From assembly GCF_029784135.1 (NCBI RefSeq), contig NC_073745.1, forward strand, positions 46,651,116 through 46,715,115: DNA of 64,000 bases, given 5' to 3'. Source of the stretch: Toxorhynchites rutilus septentrionalis. Lineage: Eukaryota > Arthropoda > Insecta > Diptera > Culicidae. Positions 52,712-64,000 of this stretch are shown one piece after another. The translations under genes were made by a program, and so were the position numbers. The notes beneath the pieces were generated by a model that searched no databases, was not told the DNA's origin, and saw only the letters and a program-made list of their open reading frames with translations. The first letter of the stretch is position 1, and each line of letters begins with the position of its first letter.

Positions 52712-52872
52712 AGTCACACATATTCTAGAGCTTGTCACTCAGAATACTTTTAAAGCGTATTACTTGACATAGAACTCTTAACTACGTACTAATACACATT
52801 ACGCAAGTAATACTCCGTTGAGAAGGCGAACGTTGGGAACATTGGGAACCATAGTCCCATTGAAGAAGAACA
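52712..52872 (+). repeat. 5'-truncated SINE fragment
   Basis: Matches the body of the SINE at 7797 (ATATTCTAGAGCTTG, CACTCAGAATAC, ACGCAAGTAATACT, then the GAAGAAGAA tail). The tRNA-like head is absent. Its outer flank to about 52930 is shared with 1580-1625. Confidence 0.7.
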
Positions 52873-52929
52873 TGGAGAGAGTCGTATAAACGATGTGTGT
52901 CAACGATGAATTCCAGATTATTGTTTTTT

Positions 52930-53740
52930 GCGCATTCAATCTTCCCGCACGTGCTCTCCACCTGATGTTTTATCAGGATTAATGACAATAGCATGATTTC
53001 CACTTTGTAATCCAAGCAAGTGTGTTTTTAAGAATTTCAATAATTCATTGTGCTCATTCAAAACGTCTTATCGCTATCGTGTAATCGTTACAGTTTCCTC
53101 TTCGACTTCGGACTGACTCGTGCTTTACTCAAAAAACGCTATACCTCCGTACTTACACACTCTCTTGACAGCAATTAATTTTAAGAATAAGTTAAGTACA
53201 TTGTTAAATTCATTGTTATATTTGGTTCCTCTAGTTTATAAGCATCATTAGGGTTATAATTGTACCCGTTGATATGAATACAGCAACAGGAAAAGTCTTC
53301 CAGCTTGCCGGCGATGCGCCTGGTTTTAGAAGGATTGAGGTTGCTTGCTCATGTGTTGATGAAAGTGCGATGAAGCGGATGTAGTGCCATCTGTAATTTA
53401 ACAACGACAATAAATTCGTTCTGGTTGAAAAACGAACGGCGGTTAAATTATTGGAGTATTGTTTATGCAAACATACTAAAATCGCGATTAAAAATAGGGG
53501 AAGAAGGTTAAAACTTGGGGTTATATGTATGGTTTGGAGACAGATTTAAGAAACAAAAGCGGATTTTTTTTTCGGCATAGGTTCACCTTAATCGGTATTT
53601 AATATATGGTAACCGGTATCCTATATAGTCTACAACCTATTCTCATGTCTACGAAGTTTTTTGTGCATAATTTTATCAAAAACGATAGAGCCGTTTCGGA
53701 AGAGTTCGACCACAAACACCGTGACACGAGATTTTTATAT
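52930..53740. other. Intergenic DNA, nothing recognised
   Basis: Mixed composition; short unsupported open frames on both strands. Confidence 0.35.
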
Positions 53741-53743
53741 ACG

Positions 53744-54146
53744 AGGGCGGACCGATAAGTACTTAGCCTCGTCGCACGATGGTGTCAATATCGCAAGAGA
53801 AATTACTTATCGTGTAGTACATTCTCTTAAACGGCTACTGTCAAAATTTCAGCCTAATCGGACTCGTAGTTTTGTTCTGACCGTGAAGCGTGCGTGTCCG
53901 CGGATTTTAGAAAAATGAAAAAAAGGAAATTCCGCCGTCGCCACGGCCAAATTGGTCGAATTGCACTACGAACTGCTGCCCCATCCACCGTTTTCTCCAG
54001 ATTTAGCCTCGTGCGACTTTTTTCTTTTGTTTCCATACTTGAAAAAGTCACTCGCCGGGCAGAAATTTGAGTCGAATGAGAAGGTCATCGCCGCTACGGA
54101 GGCCTACTTTGCAGACCTTGAGAAAACGTATTTAATGTATGAGTAA
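53744..54146 (+). pseudogene. mariner remnant with one TIR and transposase tail
   Basis: A mariner-like left end, ACGAGGGCGGACCGATAAGT, starts at 53742-53744. After an internal deletion, 53952-54146 encodes the transposase C-terminus (VELHYELLPHPPFSPDLA, then LKKSLAGQKFESNEKVIAAT). The third catalytic Asp position reads ASCD where APSD is usual. The right TIR was not found. Confidence 0.8.
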
Positions 54147-54420
54147 CTAATATGCATCATAAGAATCAATGTATTCAAAATATTTTATACCAAATAAATA
54201 GAAAGTATCGTCAAGCAGCACTGTACACTCAATTTTGCAATTGACTGTACCTCGTGGACAGAAAAAACACGATTCTAGATGCTCTCCTTTCCCTCCATGA
54301 ACAAGCGTGAACATACTATCTATCAATTCGTAGTTCCACTAAAGTTACACGCAAGAATTCCTGGGAATTCACACTCATCTGAGCGTCTGTTGTTCATGCC
54401 ATTTGAGGCTTTTACAACTA

Positions 54421-54845
54421 CAGGGAAACTTCGATATAACGTACCCTCGTTATAACGTACCCTCGATATAACGTCACTCGATATAACGTACACATTTCCA
54501 AAGTGTAGAGGAAAAAAAAATTCAATATTTTTTTCCTGATAGAACAATGAATTATCTGTATTGTGATGCTAAAACAAGTTTTGTATCAATCCCGAAATAT
54601 AGCTGGTTTTGTGATTCGGGATTCTAAATGAACCAAGCTTTAATCAACAGTACGAAGGGAAACATCATGAGAAAGGCTGGCTTCGTCTTCTGATTGAAGT
54701 TATTCATTAACTTTACTAAAGCAGCAACACAATAATGTATTATAGACTACGTTTGTGAGTTCGTTATTATGCTTCGATATAACGTACAATTTGATACAAC
54801 GTACAATTTTGAAAGTGAAATGTACGTTATATCGAAGTTTACCTG
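54421..54845. mobile_element. 425-bp pogo/Tigger-like MITE, copy 1
   Basis: Ends CAGGGAAACTTCGATATAAC and, in reverse complement, CAGGTAAACTTCGATATAAC, with TA on both sides (54419-54420 and 54846-54847). Several CGATATAACGTAC motifs lie near each end. It is non-coding. An inverted copy of identical length is at 62324-62748. The pogo/Tigger assignment rests on the CAG start and the TA duplication. Confidence 0.88.
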
Positions 54846-54849
54846 TAAT

Positions 54850-57800
54850 TCGTAAAAAAGGGTCATGAATCAGTCTAAAATTACATCCTGGAGAAAACAC
54901 GTGCTTTTTTATTCCACATCATCGCTCCGTGTTTCAAATCATGAAATCTCCACCAAGTCAAAGATCAATACTAACATATGGTCTTCTGAACCGATTGGCA
55001 CTTATCTGTGAATTGTGAATTGAGAATGTGTGGAAGATCGTCTTTATTCAAATCACAGGTCAAAGACCAGTCAGTGTCTTAAACGACGTGTTATTTCTTA
55101 AATTGGTTCCCGAAAACAGTCCTTGGGCGCACATTTGAAGTCCGTTCAAGAGGAATTTGAGAAAATTCCTTGCAGGAAATGAAATTGATGATTTGAATCG
55201 GAGTTAGATAATACTTTAGGATTACTGATCAGATTTACTGACCATGAATAAGCGTTTGATGAACATCAACGCAGATAGATCAGTGATCTACTTGACGAAC
55301 ACAAGTTTGGAAAAACACATTTTAATGAAAAATACGGATCCTTCAGAAAAAGTTCTTCAGAGATACGATACGTGCAACTATGGAGAAATCTGTTGTTCGT
55401 CTTCCATTCCAAATTCATAGGGGAAAACCGAGTAGTTTTTAAATCAAGAGTAAAAGCTGAGGTGAAACCCGCATTTGAGGAAGCAATTTCGTGCATCTTC
55501 GATATTACAAAACTCGCTGATTAACATTATTTAGTGGTGTCTTAAGCTTGGCGGAATAAATGACTGTTAGTAAACAAAACGATCATTGTCAATTTATTTG
55601 CGTTACTTTCAGAATATATATTTCAGTGAAGAAGTTCAACGATATAAGAAAAATATGGATATTCGACCGGACAACACTCTCAGTAAGCTTTACTTTTCAT
55701 TCATAAATACCAAGTACGTACTCTGACCGAACGAAAAGTTTAAAATTCAATAATATGTTTAATTTTTTTAATTTAGATGTAAATCTTTTCATAATTTCTG
55801 TAGACCATAAACAATCGTGGGTTTTTAAAATTTTGAAAAATATTGCAAACATTTGCAGCAATTGAATTAACTTTAAAATCTCGTAATAAAGAACAAACTC
55901 TGAACCAAAAGTTAATTCTCATTGTTTTCGTACGTTCACCAACAAAACCAACCCCCTCATAATGAGGCAGTCAAATCAATTTACAGCGTCAAATAATTCA
56001 TCAGGCGCTGGCTGGTGTTCTGGCAGCGCTAAGTGCAGTTCAAACCGCAGAGAAGCCCACACAAGTACATTTCGCGCTCATCAAAGCCACTTCCCGCGAT
56101 ATAAGCAGCGAGAAAATCCGCAACGCTCACGCGCTTGCATTCCGGCGCCACCGCCATTCCGGGACCCATTAGCGAACCTCTAATCAAGGTACAGTGGGGG
56201 TTTCGAGGAGTTCATGGCACACGGTCGGTTCCAGCAATCAGCACCCTGTGTGTTGCCGCCGTACACCACTAACAATCAAACCGCACACCATTATGCTTCT
56301 TATCAAAACATATACCCTAACCAACCGTAACCATACGCTTCCTCTAATGGAGCTTGATGTAATAATACTACACGTCACATTCTATTAAACTTGTATATCA
56401 CTTTGAACAATGTAGACAAACACACGATGAGAGTATGTAGCCGGCTTCCAGAAGGATTTATGAAAATTACCGCAATTTACTATGAACTATATTTAAAATA
56501 AAATTACCGTTCAACTGATACTAATGCTGAACGCGTTGAGGAAGGATCAAACATAGCAAAAACAGGACCATTGTTACAAGAATTAATGAACCGCCGTAGC
56601 AATATCTCCCTGCAGGTGATGTTTCTATATCCGTTGGGAAACAAAAGCAAAAATAAACAAGCTTACTCAAAGTTTCGTTGATTTATTTTCCACCGTTCTC
56701 ATCTTCGAAAAACTATTCCCCCAGAGCTGCCAGTCAAGGTGAAAAATACAAGGAAAATCAGGGAGAGAGAAAGGAAGAGAAAGAGACCCACAACTTCTTC
56801 AGCTATTTTCCCCTGAAGAATTCCCAGTAAGGGCTAAGAAAAAGGAACAACTGCCAACATCAGGTGTTTGTTTTTAAATTGTGTTGATTTTTCTTGCGAT
56901 TTTTCCATACAGTTGGGAGCGGGGAAACCCACAAGAAAATTAATTAAAAGTGTCTGGGAACAATGAGTGGAAGTTGTAAAAGGAGAGCTAACGCAAAGTT
57001 TGAACGTTTTACTTCGCGCTTTTGGGTTGGAGGAGAGAGCAAAAAAAAACAGAACACATGATGATGTGTGTGCACTAGCTACTACACTCTATGAACACAC
57101 AGTACGGGAGTGATTTCGTACGAAATTATAAAATGGACCCGGCAAGTGAACGTGCAAATGTACGGTTGCATGTCTAGAACAAATAGCTCTAAATGGATTT
57201 TTCGTTTGCCATCGCCGTTGCGGTTGGCGTGTTAAGGGCTCCGGACAAATAGTTGCATTCTTTCTTCCATGCCGAGAGTTATTAATGGAAGTCTGAAAGT
57301 GGCAGCTGGACACTTCCTAGTGCAGGTTTACATTTTGTTCCACTCCCACTATGGGTAAAGAAATTGCATTATTCCGCCAAGGCTAGCTGAAATACGATTC
57401 CCAGTTGGATTGAAATTAATCCTCAATCCGTCCATCTGATAACTCACTTCCGTGTCCGCGAGATTAAGCAATCAAATTCGCTCCTTTCCGTAGCATAACG
57501 TCTCCATTCAGGCCCGTTAATCATAAACATTCACATGTGCCCCCGAACATCATTATTTTCCGCCGCCAACGAGGCCGCCAGGGCAGCAGCGTGCGTGCCA
57601 TTCTCTCCCCAGGTACGTTCGTGGAATAAATTAATGATGCTAAAGTTTCGTATCATCGGAAACCCATTAGAGCTTACCTTATTCCCAATTATTTCCATCA
57701 ATAAATCATTATTCTCCTACAAAACGAGCATATTGGCGTCCGTTCACCACTGATTCGACCGGGTTCGATTTCATATCGATTCGGTGAGGGGTAGCGAAAC

Positions 57801-58360
57801 GTTGAACTGAACCGAATGTTTATTAGAAGCTCACACGATGGTTGCCGTTGCTGATCCGTAATTGAGACGTCAAGCAATGGCCACTTTCTTGCGGCTGTCA
57901 GCTGTCAGATTACACGTGAGAATTTCGGGCCATTCAGCTTCAACAGGATCGGGGCACTCGCGGCCGAGTGGTTAAAGATTCTCCTTCTCCTTATCTTTAA
58001 ACAAGCCCAATCAGACAACATGTCTCGTTTGTACTAAATAGTTTTAACATGCCTCCACCCTAGATGGTCTTATTCCTATGCCGAACATTGCAACGGTTAT
58101 TAGGCCCCGGAATAATAGCTTTCGCGTGTTCGTCATTGAATTGCATACTCTTTTTATATTCCTTCTATCAAACGGTGAGGTTCATAAGTGAAAAAAGTGG
58201 AATGTAGAACCGAAATCAGAAGCCACTTTTTTCGAAAAATTCATAAAAAATGGTCCTGAACCGATCCCCTATTTTATGCAACCCATCTACTCCTAATTCG
58301 AATAAATATGGTGAGTGATACGCTGTGTTTTATCTTTTACAAAAAAAAATGTTAAGTTTA
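54850..58360. other. Long intergenic stretch, no supported gene
   Basis: Contains single-copy-looking patches, for example 55950-56240 and 57080-57780. A tRNA-like A-box phrase GGCCGAGTGGTTAAAG occurs at 57961-57976 without a complete tRNA or SINE body. Frames at 55962-56183 and 57535-57753 are short and unrecognised. Regulatory DNA or exons of an interrupted gene are possible, but nothing visible proves it. Confidence 0.35.
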
Positions 58361-58364
58361 CAGA

Positions 58365-58598
58365 ATGGATGCTGTAAGTATACGTAGGACGAAGGTATGG
58401 TTCGTTCGATCCCATTCAAGAAAATTTGATGTCAAAAATCGATCTCACTCAGGACGGCCAGTCATTGCAAAATCTGATGGAATTTTGCAACTGGTCGAGC
58501 AAGACCGACACGCAAGCTGTCAAGCGATACCCAATATGCTAGGAGACAACCATGTGACAGTTTGGAATCATTTCGAAAAGACGCAGGGAAAAAATTGA
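58365..58598 (+). pseudogene. mariner transposase N-terminal fragment
   Basis: Contains a helix-turn-helix style segment with RKFDVKNRSHSGRPV, ILQLVEQDRHASCQAI and VTVWNHFEK, matching the DNA-binding half of mariner transposases. It stops at 58598 with no catalytic domain. It is distinct from the mariner remnant that begins about 380 bp downstream. Confidence 0.8.
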
Positions 58599-58974
58599 TT
58601 AACCAATTTTCCATCATCAAAGTAGGGAAAAAGGGGCAGTTTCGGACAAGGCTTTTAAAAAATATGCGGCACAATTTTCAACCAAATTAAAAATATAAGT
58701 AAGTTAGCAGCCCTTCCACCAAAAGCTGTCATATAGTTTGACAACTCCTGGTCGTTTATTACTAACGAAAACAACACAGTGCCCTTTTTCATACACGTTT
58801 CGAAACTTTTGGGCTTGAAGTTGTAAGTATTTCTCCAATTCCTTTAGAAATTTAATCACACCAACTCTGTTAGTAACTAATATGAAATGAAAAAACCTAC
58901 ATACAACGGGAAACAGAGTTCTATTTATTGGATAGAATTATGATTTGTCATCCGATGATAGTGGGGCACATTCG

Positions 58975-59842
58975 GTGACCATGTTCCAACTGAGCGAACG
59001 TATCAGACGTGGTTTGCACGGTTTAAAAGTGGTAATTTTGACTTGGAAGACGAAGAACGTTCCGAACCGCTAAAAAAGTTTGAAGATGAAGAATTGGTGC
59101 CTTTACTCGATCAAGATCCGTCACAAACGCAACAAGAACTTGCAAATACACTTGGAGTAGCTCAGCAAAGCATATCCGATCGTTTAAAAGCAATGGGAAT
59201 GATCCGAAAGATACGACATTGGGTGTCGTATGAATTGAAGCCACGTGACGTCGAACGCCATATTTTTAAGTGCGAACAACTGCTCCAATGGCATAAAAGA
59301 AAGGTTTTTTTGCTGGTGATGAAAAGTGGGTCCATTACGACAATCCTACGTTGGGCAACGTATGGATACCCCGTCCATGCATCAACGACGGCAGCGCAGA
59401 ATATTCACGGCCAGAACCAGTGAACCAGCTGGGTGTGGTCTACTATGAGCTGCTAAAACCGAATGAAACCATTACGGGGGACCTCTACTGACGACAATTG
59501 ATGCGATTGAGCCGTGCACTGAAGGAAAAACGGCCACAATACGAACAAAGACCCGATAAAGTTATTTTGCAGCACGACAATGCTCGGCCGCATATCGCGA
59601 AACCGGTCAAGACATATTTCGAAACGCTGAAATGGGAGGTCCTATCCCACCCGCCGTATTCTCCAGACACTGCTCCGTCCGATTACTATCTTTTTCGATC
59701 GATGCAACATGGCCTGGTTGACCAGCACTTCTCCAATTTTAATGAAGTCAAAAATTGGATCGATTCGTGGTTAGCTGACAAACCGGCCAATTATTTCCGC
59801 AAAAGGAAACGCCAGAAAGATGGGAAAAAGTTCGAAATTTGA
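58975..59842 (+). pseudogene. mariner (DD34D) transposase, near full-length but broken
   Basis: The most complete mariner here. The N-terminal part (TYQTWFARFKSGNFDLEDEE, then HTH-like QQELANTLGVAQQSISDRL) runs into a frameshift near 59310. In the next frame the GDEKWVHYDNPT block with the first catalytic Asp appears. A stop codon follows at 59488, then HDNARPHIAKPV and SPDTAPSDYYLF with the second and third Asp in DD34D spacing, ending at 59842. One frameshift and one stop make it inactive as it stands. It is related to 9147-9449. TIRs were not identified. Confidence 0.88.
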
Positions 59843-60540
59843 ATCATGTTTCGACGCACGATTCAAAATCCGAACAGAAGATGCTTAAAAACACTATTTT
59901 CAGGCAAATACAGCAATAGTTTACAAATTGGGGTACCAGAACAAACCAGCTCTGGAGCAACAATATAAAAAGACCATTTGTTAACAAATGTTTGAAAGAG
60001 CTTTTCGTGCAAAACGTAGGTCGCAGGCGCAAACCAACGAGAGTAAAATTGGTTTTCTTAGTCATGTTTTGTGTGAAATGACGTATGAAATCATCAGCGG
60101 TTCCCAGAGACTTCGCACCTGCACGTCGCCTTATAGAGGGCGCTTGGGTCGAGTGACCAAAACCTCAACCCGCACTCTCTTGAACTGTCACCTGGTATAT
60201 GTAGACAGCCCTTATTGTGGTCCTTAGTTTGTGACTAAACAGTACATGGTTTTCTTGTAAGCTGAGGTTTTTTTTACATCAGATATCCTAAAAATCAGGG
60301 ATGGGTTTTCTTTCGTTTTTCACTTTTTTCAAAAATTCATAACTTTTGAACTACTGGACCGATTTAGATGATCGATATACCTATCAAATTAAAACCAACC
60401 AGCCGGTGTTTTTAAAAAAATATAAGATTAGCAGAAGAATTGAATTTCCCATGTTCCTTTCCTTTGTCCAGTAAGCTACCGCAAAAAAAATCTCAACTTT
60501 GGAGAATCATTACTCAAAAAAGAAAAGAAAAAACACATCT
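59843..60540. other. Spacer, nothing firmly recognised
   Basis: The 60290-60430 part resembles AT-rich repeat sequence near 43800-43930. No gene is supported. Confidence 0.35.
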
Positions 60541-61745
60541 CTGATTTTGACATAGGACTCTGTCTTTGATTTATATATAGGTGGGCCATTCTACGAAAAA
60601 TGTAACGATTTATTGAGAGTTTTTAAACGCATATTACTCTAAATGGTTATTGCGAAATATGTTGTGTTATATATCATTAGACAGGAAATTTATCCAGTTT
60701 TTTTTTTTGCTTGAAACATGAACAGTGAATATAGTAAAAATAGTTAACAATTTGACGATTTAATTGGGTATGTTCTCTCTCGATTGCACCATCCACTCGC
60801 TTCCCTCCCGACACAACGAGCAATCTTTTTGCCTAAATTCTGGCGTTAGCTCATAATGTGAGTTGATGCGTAAAATTAAATTATTCTCCATTTACCGATA
60901 ATAGACATTAATTTTATATTATACTAGCTGACCCGGCAAACTTCGTCCCGGCCAAAAGTTGTTTTTTGTTATCAATACCTTCAAACATTCACTTTTTCTT
61001 ACAATGTTCATGGGTTCCAATCGCAGAACTGTTCATTGATTGATCTTCTAATCGACCCCGTTTAATTTTGTATGGCAGCTTCCCCTTAGAGAGGAGGGTG
61101 CAGTGTATAACCACCGTAAAAACATTTATTGCACCCTAAAACCTTCATATGCCTAATTTGGTTTCATTTGCTTGATTAATTCTCGAGTAATGCAGAAATT
61201 AGCATAGAAACCATAGAAACATTTATTGCACCCTAAAACCTCCATATGCCTAATTTGGTTTCATTTGCTTGATAAATTCTCTAATAATGCAGAAATTTGT
61301 GTTTCATTTGTATGACAGCCTTGAAGAGGGGATGTAGAGTCTTACCACCATACAAACATTTATTGCATCCTTCAATATGCTTAATTTGGTTTCATTTGCT
61401 TGATTAATTCTCGAGTAATGCAGAAATTTGTGTTTCATTTGTATGGCAGTCCCCCATAGAGAGGGGGATTGAGAATTTAACCACCATAGAAACATTTATT
61501 GCACCCTAAAACCACAATATGTCAAATTTCGTTTCATTTGCTTGATTAATTCCCGAGTAATGTAGAAATCTGTGTTTAATTTGTAAATCAGATTATGATA
61601 GCTTCAGTAGTCACGATTTTACAGGGCCATAAAGTTATTACAAACAATGTTCCCGACAACGTGGTAACGAAGGAGATAATGCTGTTTTTATCTATAATAT
61701 ATTTTTGTAGTCATAGATTGATTTGACTCAGGCTTATATTTATGT
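60540..61745 (-). repeat. Large dispersed repeat, interrupted copy of 26950-27680
   Basis: Reverse complement of 26950-27680 on both sides of a minisatellite insertion at about 60928-61585. Matching landmarks include TTACCGATAATAGACATTAA and AACGTGGTAACGAAG. Confidence 0.65.
60928..61585 (+). repeat. 142-bp minisatellite element, second copy
   Basis: Starts ACTAGCTGACCCGGCAAACT and continues into about four diverged units of the same 142-bp repeat found (inverted) at 13294-13784. Units contain ATTTATTGCACCCTAAAACC, GGTTTCATTTGCTTGAT and AATGCAGAAATTTGTG. It sits inside the large repeat, whose sequence resumes afterwards. Confidence 0.8.
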
Positions 61746-62320
61746 AGGTCTTAACTATTTAGACTTGTGTTGAAAAATGATACATGATGACTCTTTGTCT
61801 TCTTCTGTATGATTGAATAAACAGAAGAAAAGGGTAATGGCTTTAATGGTATTTTTGTGTACATTTTTGAACAGAATGCGCTACCGAATTTTACCACGTT
61901 ATGCCATCTAACCCATTTCAAGGATACAAGTTTATACAGGATACAAGTTTATACAGGGCATCCAATTGATGTATCAAAAAAGAAAAAATACAGATGTTCA
62001 ACAACGAAAAACTCAATTAAAATGCAATTACTACACACAATCACAGTCCTATGTCAATATCCCGTCCGTGCCCCTAGGCTCAGAGCCATCAAGTTTTTGG
62101 ATATGTTTTGTAAAAAAAAACCTCAGCTTTCAAGAAATCATATAATAAATATAGCTCCCTTGGTCCCGAAATCATGAAAACTATAAAAAACAAAAACAAT
62201 CAATGAAAACGAAAACAAAATCAATTTTTTTTGGGAGTATAACATTTTTCCAAAAAAGACTAGCTTCATTTGATATATGGATTATCTGAATTGGTCCGGT
62301 AGTTAAAAAGTAGTAGCTTT
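61746..62320. other. AT-rich spacer with dispersed repeat
   Basis: About 62100-62290 matches 16285-16440. No gene is supported. Confidence 0.35.
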
Positions 62321-62323
62321 GTA

Positions 62324-62748
62324 CAGGTAAACTTCGATATAACGTACATTTCACTTTCAAAATTGTACGTTGTATCGAATTGTACGTTATATCGAAGCAT
62401 AATCAAGTACTCACAAACGTAGTCTATAATATATTATTGTGTTGCTGTTTTAGTAAAGTTAATGAATAACTTCAATCAGAAGACGAAGCCAGCCTTTCTC
62501 ACGATGTTTCCCTTCTTACTATTGATTAAAGCTTGATTCATTTGGAATCCGGAATCACAAAACTAGCTGTATTTCGGGATTGATTGAAGGTACAAAACTT
62601 GTTTTAGCATCACAATACAGATAATTCATTGTTCTATCAGAAAAAAAAAATATTGAAAAAAATTTTCCTTTACACTTTGGAAATGTGTACGTTATATCGA
62701 GGTAAAATGTACGTTATATCGAAGGTACGTTATATCGAAGTTTCCCTG
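62324..62748. mobile_element. 425-bp pogo/Tigger-like MITE, copy 2
   Basis: Inverted counterpart of 54421-54845, with TA at 62322-62323 and 62749-62750 and the same CAGG(T/G)AAACTTCGATATAAC ends. The two copies differ by scattered substitutions and small indels but have the same total length. Confidence 0.88.
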
Positions 62749-62960
62749 TAGTAGTTTTGAGTAATGAGACACTGTTTGATGGCCATCAAAGCTTAAGTGT
62801 TCGGAATTTGAGACAAAACGCTACCATTGGTGAACGGTGGTGACCAGTGTTACCACACGTACAGATTTATCTGGAATGTTACAATTTTTTTCGTTATTTT
62901 TGGTACAGATTATGTACCGTTTCGTTCGATTCTGTGTAGATTTTCGTCAAAAAGTACAGA

Positions 62961-63185
62961 TTGATACAGATTTTTTCCATTTGTGATTTTTTTTTTCTTG
63001 AACAAGGTACAAGGTACATGACGACTTTTACGCCGAGGTATCTGACTGCTGGTGCTGCTGATCTTAAAAGCATTTACAATACAATGATTGATCAGATTCA
63101 TACGGACGAAATTCCTTACAAGGATCGTCTGAAAGGATTCGCGTCGACGTATGTTTTGCCCCAGTTCAACAGATTGAATCGATGA
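62961..63185 (+). pseudogene. Unrecognised protein fragment
   Basis: From about 63019 the frame encodes a well-behaved-looking segment (PRYLTAGAADLKSIYNTMID, then a KDRLKGFASTYVLPQFNRL end) closed by a stop at 63183-63185. The upstream part is low-complexity T-rich DNA, so this may be the tail of a host or transposon protein. The family was not recognised. Confidence 0.3.
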
Positions 63186-63219
63186 CTGAAAAACCTGAAT
63201 TCACACTGCTACATGAAAA

Positions 63220-63510
63220 GTCAAAACATTTATTGTAAAAGTAAAAACATTTATTGCACCCTAAAACCTCCACATGCCAAATTTCATTTTATTTGATTGA
63301 TTGACTCGAGAATTAATCTCGAGTAGTGTAGAAATTTGTATGGCAGCCCCCCCTTAGAGAGGGGGAGGGGTCTCAAACTATCATGAAAACCTTCACCGGC
63401 CCCAAAAACCCCTACATACCAATTTTCATGTCGATCGGTTCAGTAGTTTCCGAGTCCATAAGAATCAGACAGACAGACAAAAATCCATTTTTATGTATAT
63501 AGATAGATTC
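63220..63510 (+). repeat. Minisatellite element, terminal fragment
   Basis: One 142-bp-family unit is followed by an end segment containing TCGATCGGTTCAGTAGTTTC and a GACAGACAGACA run, then an ATTTTTATGTATATAGAT end. This probably shows the far end of the element seen at 13294 and 60928. Confidence 0.6.
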
Positions 63511-63785
63511 TCACTCATATCTGCGAGTAATCTTACGTTATTTCAATATCCAATGCATTTAATAGCATGAAGATCATTTGAAAATCGACAAAATAATATA
63601 ATTAATCCCAAATAATATAATTAAATCCCAGAAACTTTTCTAATTTGACTAGCATTAACGTTGTATGAGAAGCGTAAGGGAATCACAATTTCAGAAAACG
63701 AGGTTGGTGGACAAAAATTGGATGCTTAAAAAGAATTAAGGGTTCACTCGGCGTTTTCGGCGCTTCGATGCCTTGTTTGTAACGT

Positions 63786-63945
63786 TTTTTTTTTTTTTTT
63801 ATCTGTATTATAGTGATTTTCAACTCATTTGGTTGGTTCGTCACTTTTACTTCCATTTTTGGAAGAATGTCGGGAGTGAGAATTGAACTCGTGACCTTCA
63901 GCGTGAGAGGCATGGATGTTACCACTACGCCAGATCGCCTCCTGT
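63786..63945 (-). mobile_element. tRNA-like SINE, uninterrupted copy
   Basis: The reverse complement begins GGAGGCGATCTGGCGTAGTG, has B-box-like GAGTTCAATTCTC, and ends in an A-rich tail (T-run at 63786-63800). It is the intact counterpart of the split copy at 15297-15735. Confidence 0.75.
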
Positions 63946-64000
63946 TTGTAACGTTCTCACTATGCCTCACTCCTCGGCAACTGTCGAGCGATTTTTTCTG

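Noticed and set aside
55962..56183. Short Arg/Ser-rich frame as a possible gene
   Set aside because: It has no homology I can recognise and no splice or promoter support; it is kept only as part of an unexplained stretch.

Overview
This window looks like repeat-rich genomic DNA of a mosquito, most likely a culicine such as Aedes. The evidence is the insect-type Ty3/gypsy and BEL retrotransposons, the DD37E (ITmD37E-type) and mariner transposase remnants, tRNA-derived SINEs, a fibrinogen-related (FREP) locus and a pair of peritrophin-like genes. This identification is inference; no species marker was seen. Only three ordinary genes can be supported as intact: one four-exon FREP gene and two tandem mucin-like chitin-binding proteins. 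Most of the rest is mobile DNA of different ages, often nested.

Layout. 1-9 kb: diverged copies of large non-coding repeats, a LINE reverse transcriptase remnant on the minus strand (about 2.0-2.9 kb), and a SINE nested at 7.8-8.1 kb. 9.1-17 kb: a mariner remnant cut by an LTR-like sequence, a hAT-like MITE, a 142-bp-period minisatellite running into a (TA)91 tract, a second SINE, a tRNA-like SINE split by an insertion, and a non-autonomous mariner with clear TIRs. 17.47-26.19 kb: a full-length Ty3/gypsy element with near-identical LTRs, 4-bp target duplications, a tRNA-Arg-like primer site, two small ORFs, gag, a -1 frameshift signal and pol. It sits inside an older TA-flanked element that resumes at 26.2 kb. 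27-30.5 kb: a large dispersed repeat, a third SINE and a decayed DD37E transposon.

30.7-39.8 kb: an immune-type FREP locus. An intact FREP gene (36329-37217, plus) lies head to head with a FREP pseudogene (36118 down to 30701, minus) about 210 bp away. The pseudogene is cut by a hAT-like MITE, which itself holds a LINE fragment, a 916-bp hAT element and a mariner deletion derivative, and by a 945-bp TA element. A deleted BEL/Pao element lies 63 bp downstream of the intact gene. 39.8-48 kb: little coding content, a long imperfect foldback (42.69-43.74 kb), a second mariner deletion derivative and a 95-bp tandem repeat.

48.2-50.4 kb: two tandem secreted proteins with a C-terminal peritrophin-A (CBM14) domain and Ser/Thr/Pro-rich linkers. 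They share a duplicated promoter with conserved spacing, which suggests co-expression, possibly in the gut. 51-64 kb: further SINE, DD37E and mariner remnants, a matched pair of 425-bp pogo/Tigger-like MITEs, and another copy of the minisatellite family inside a large repeat. The most interesting items are the two small pre-gag ORFs of the young gypsy element (one a predicted myristoylated membrane protein) and the layered insertion history of the FREP pair.
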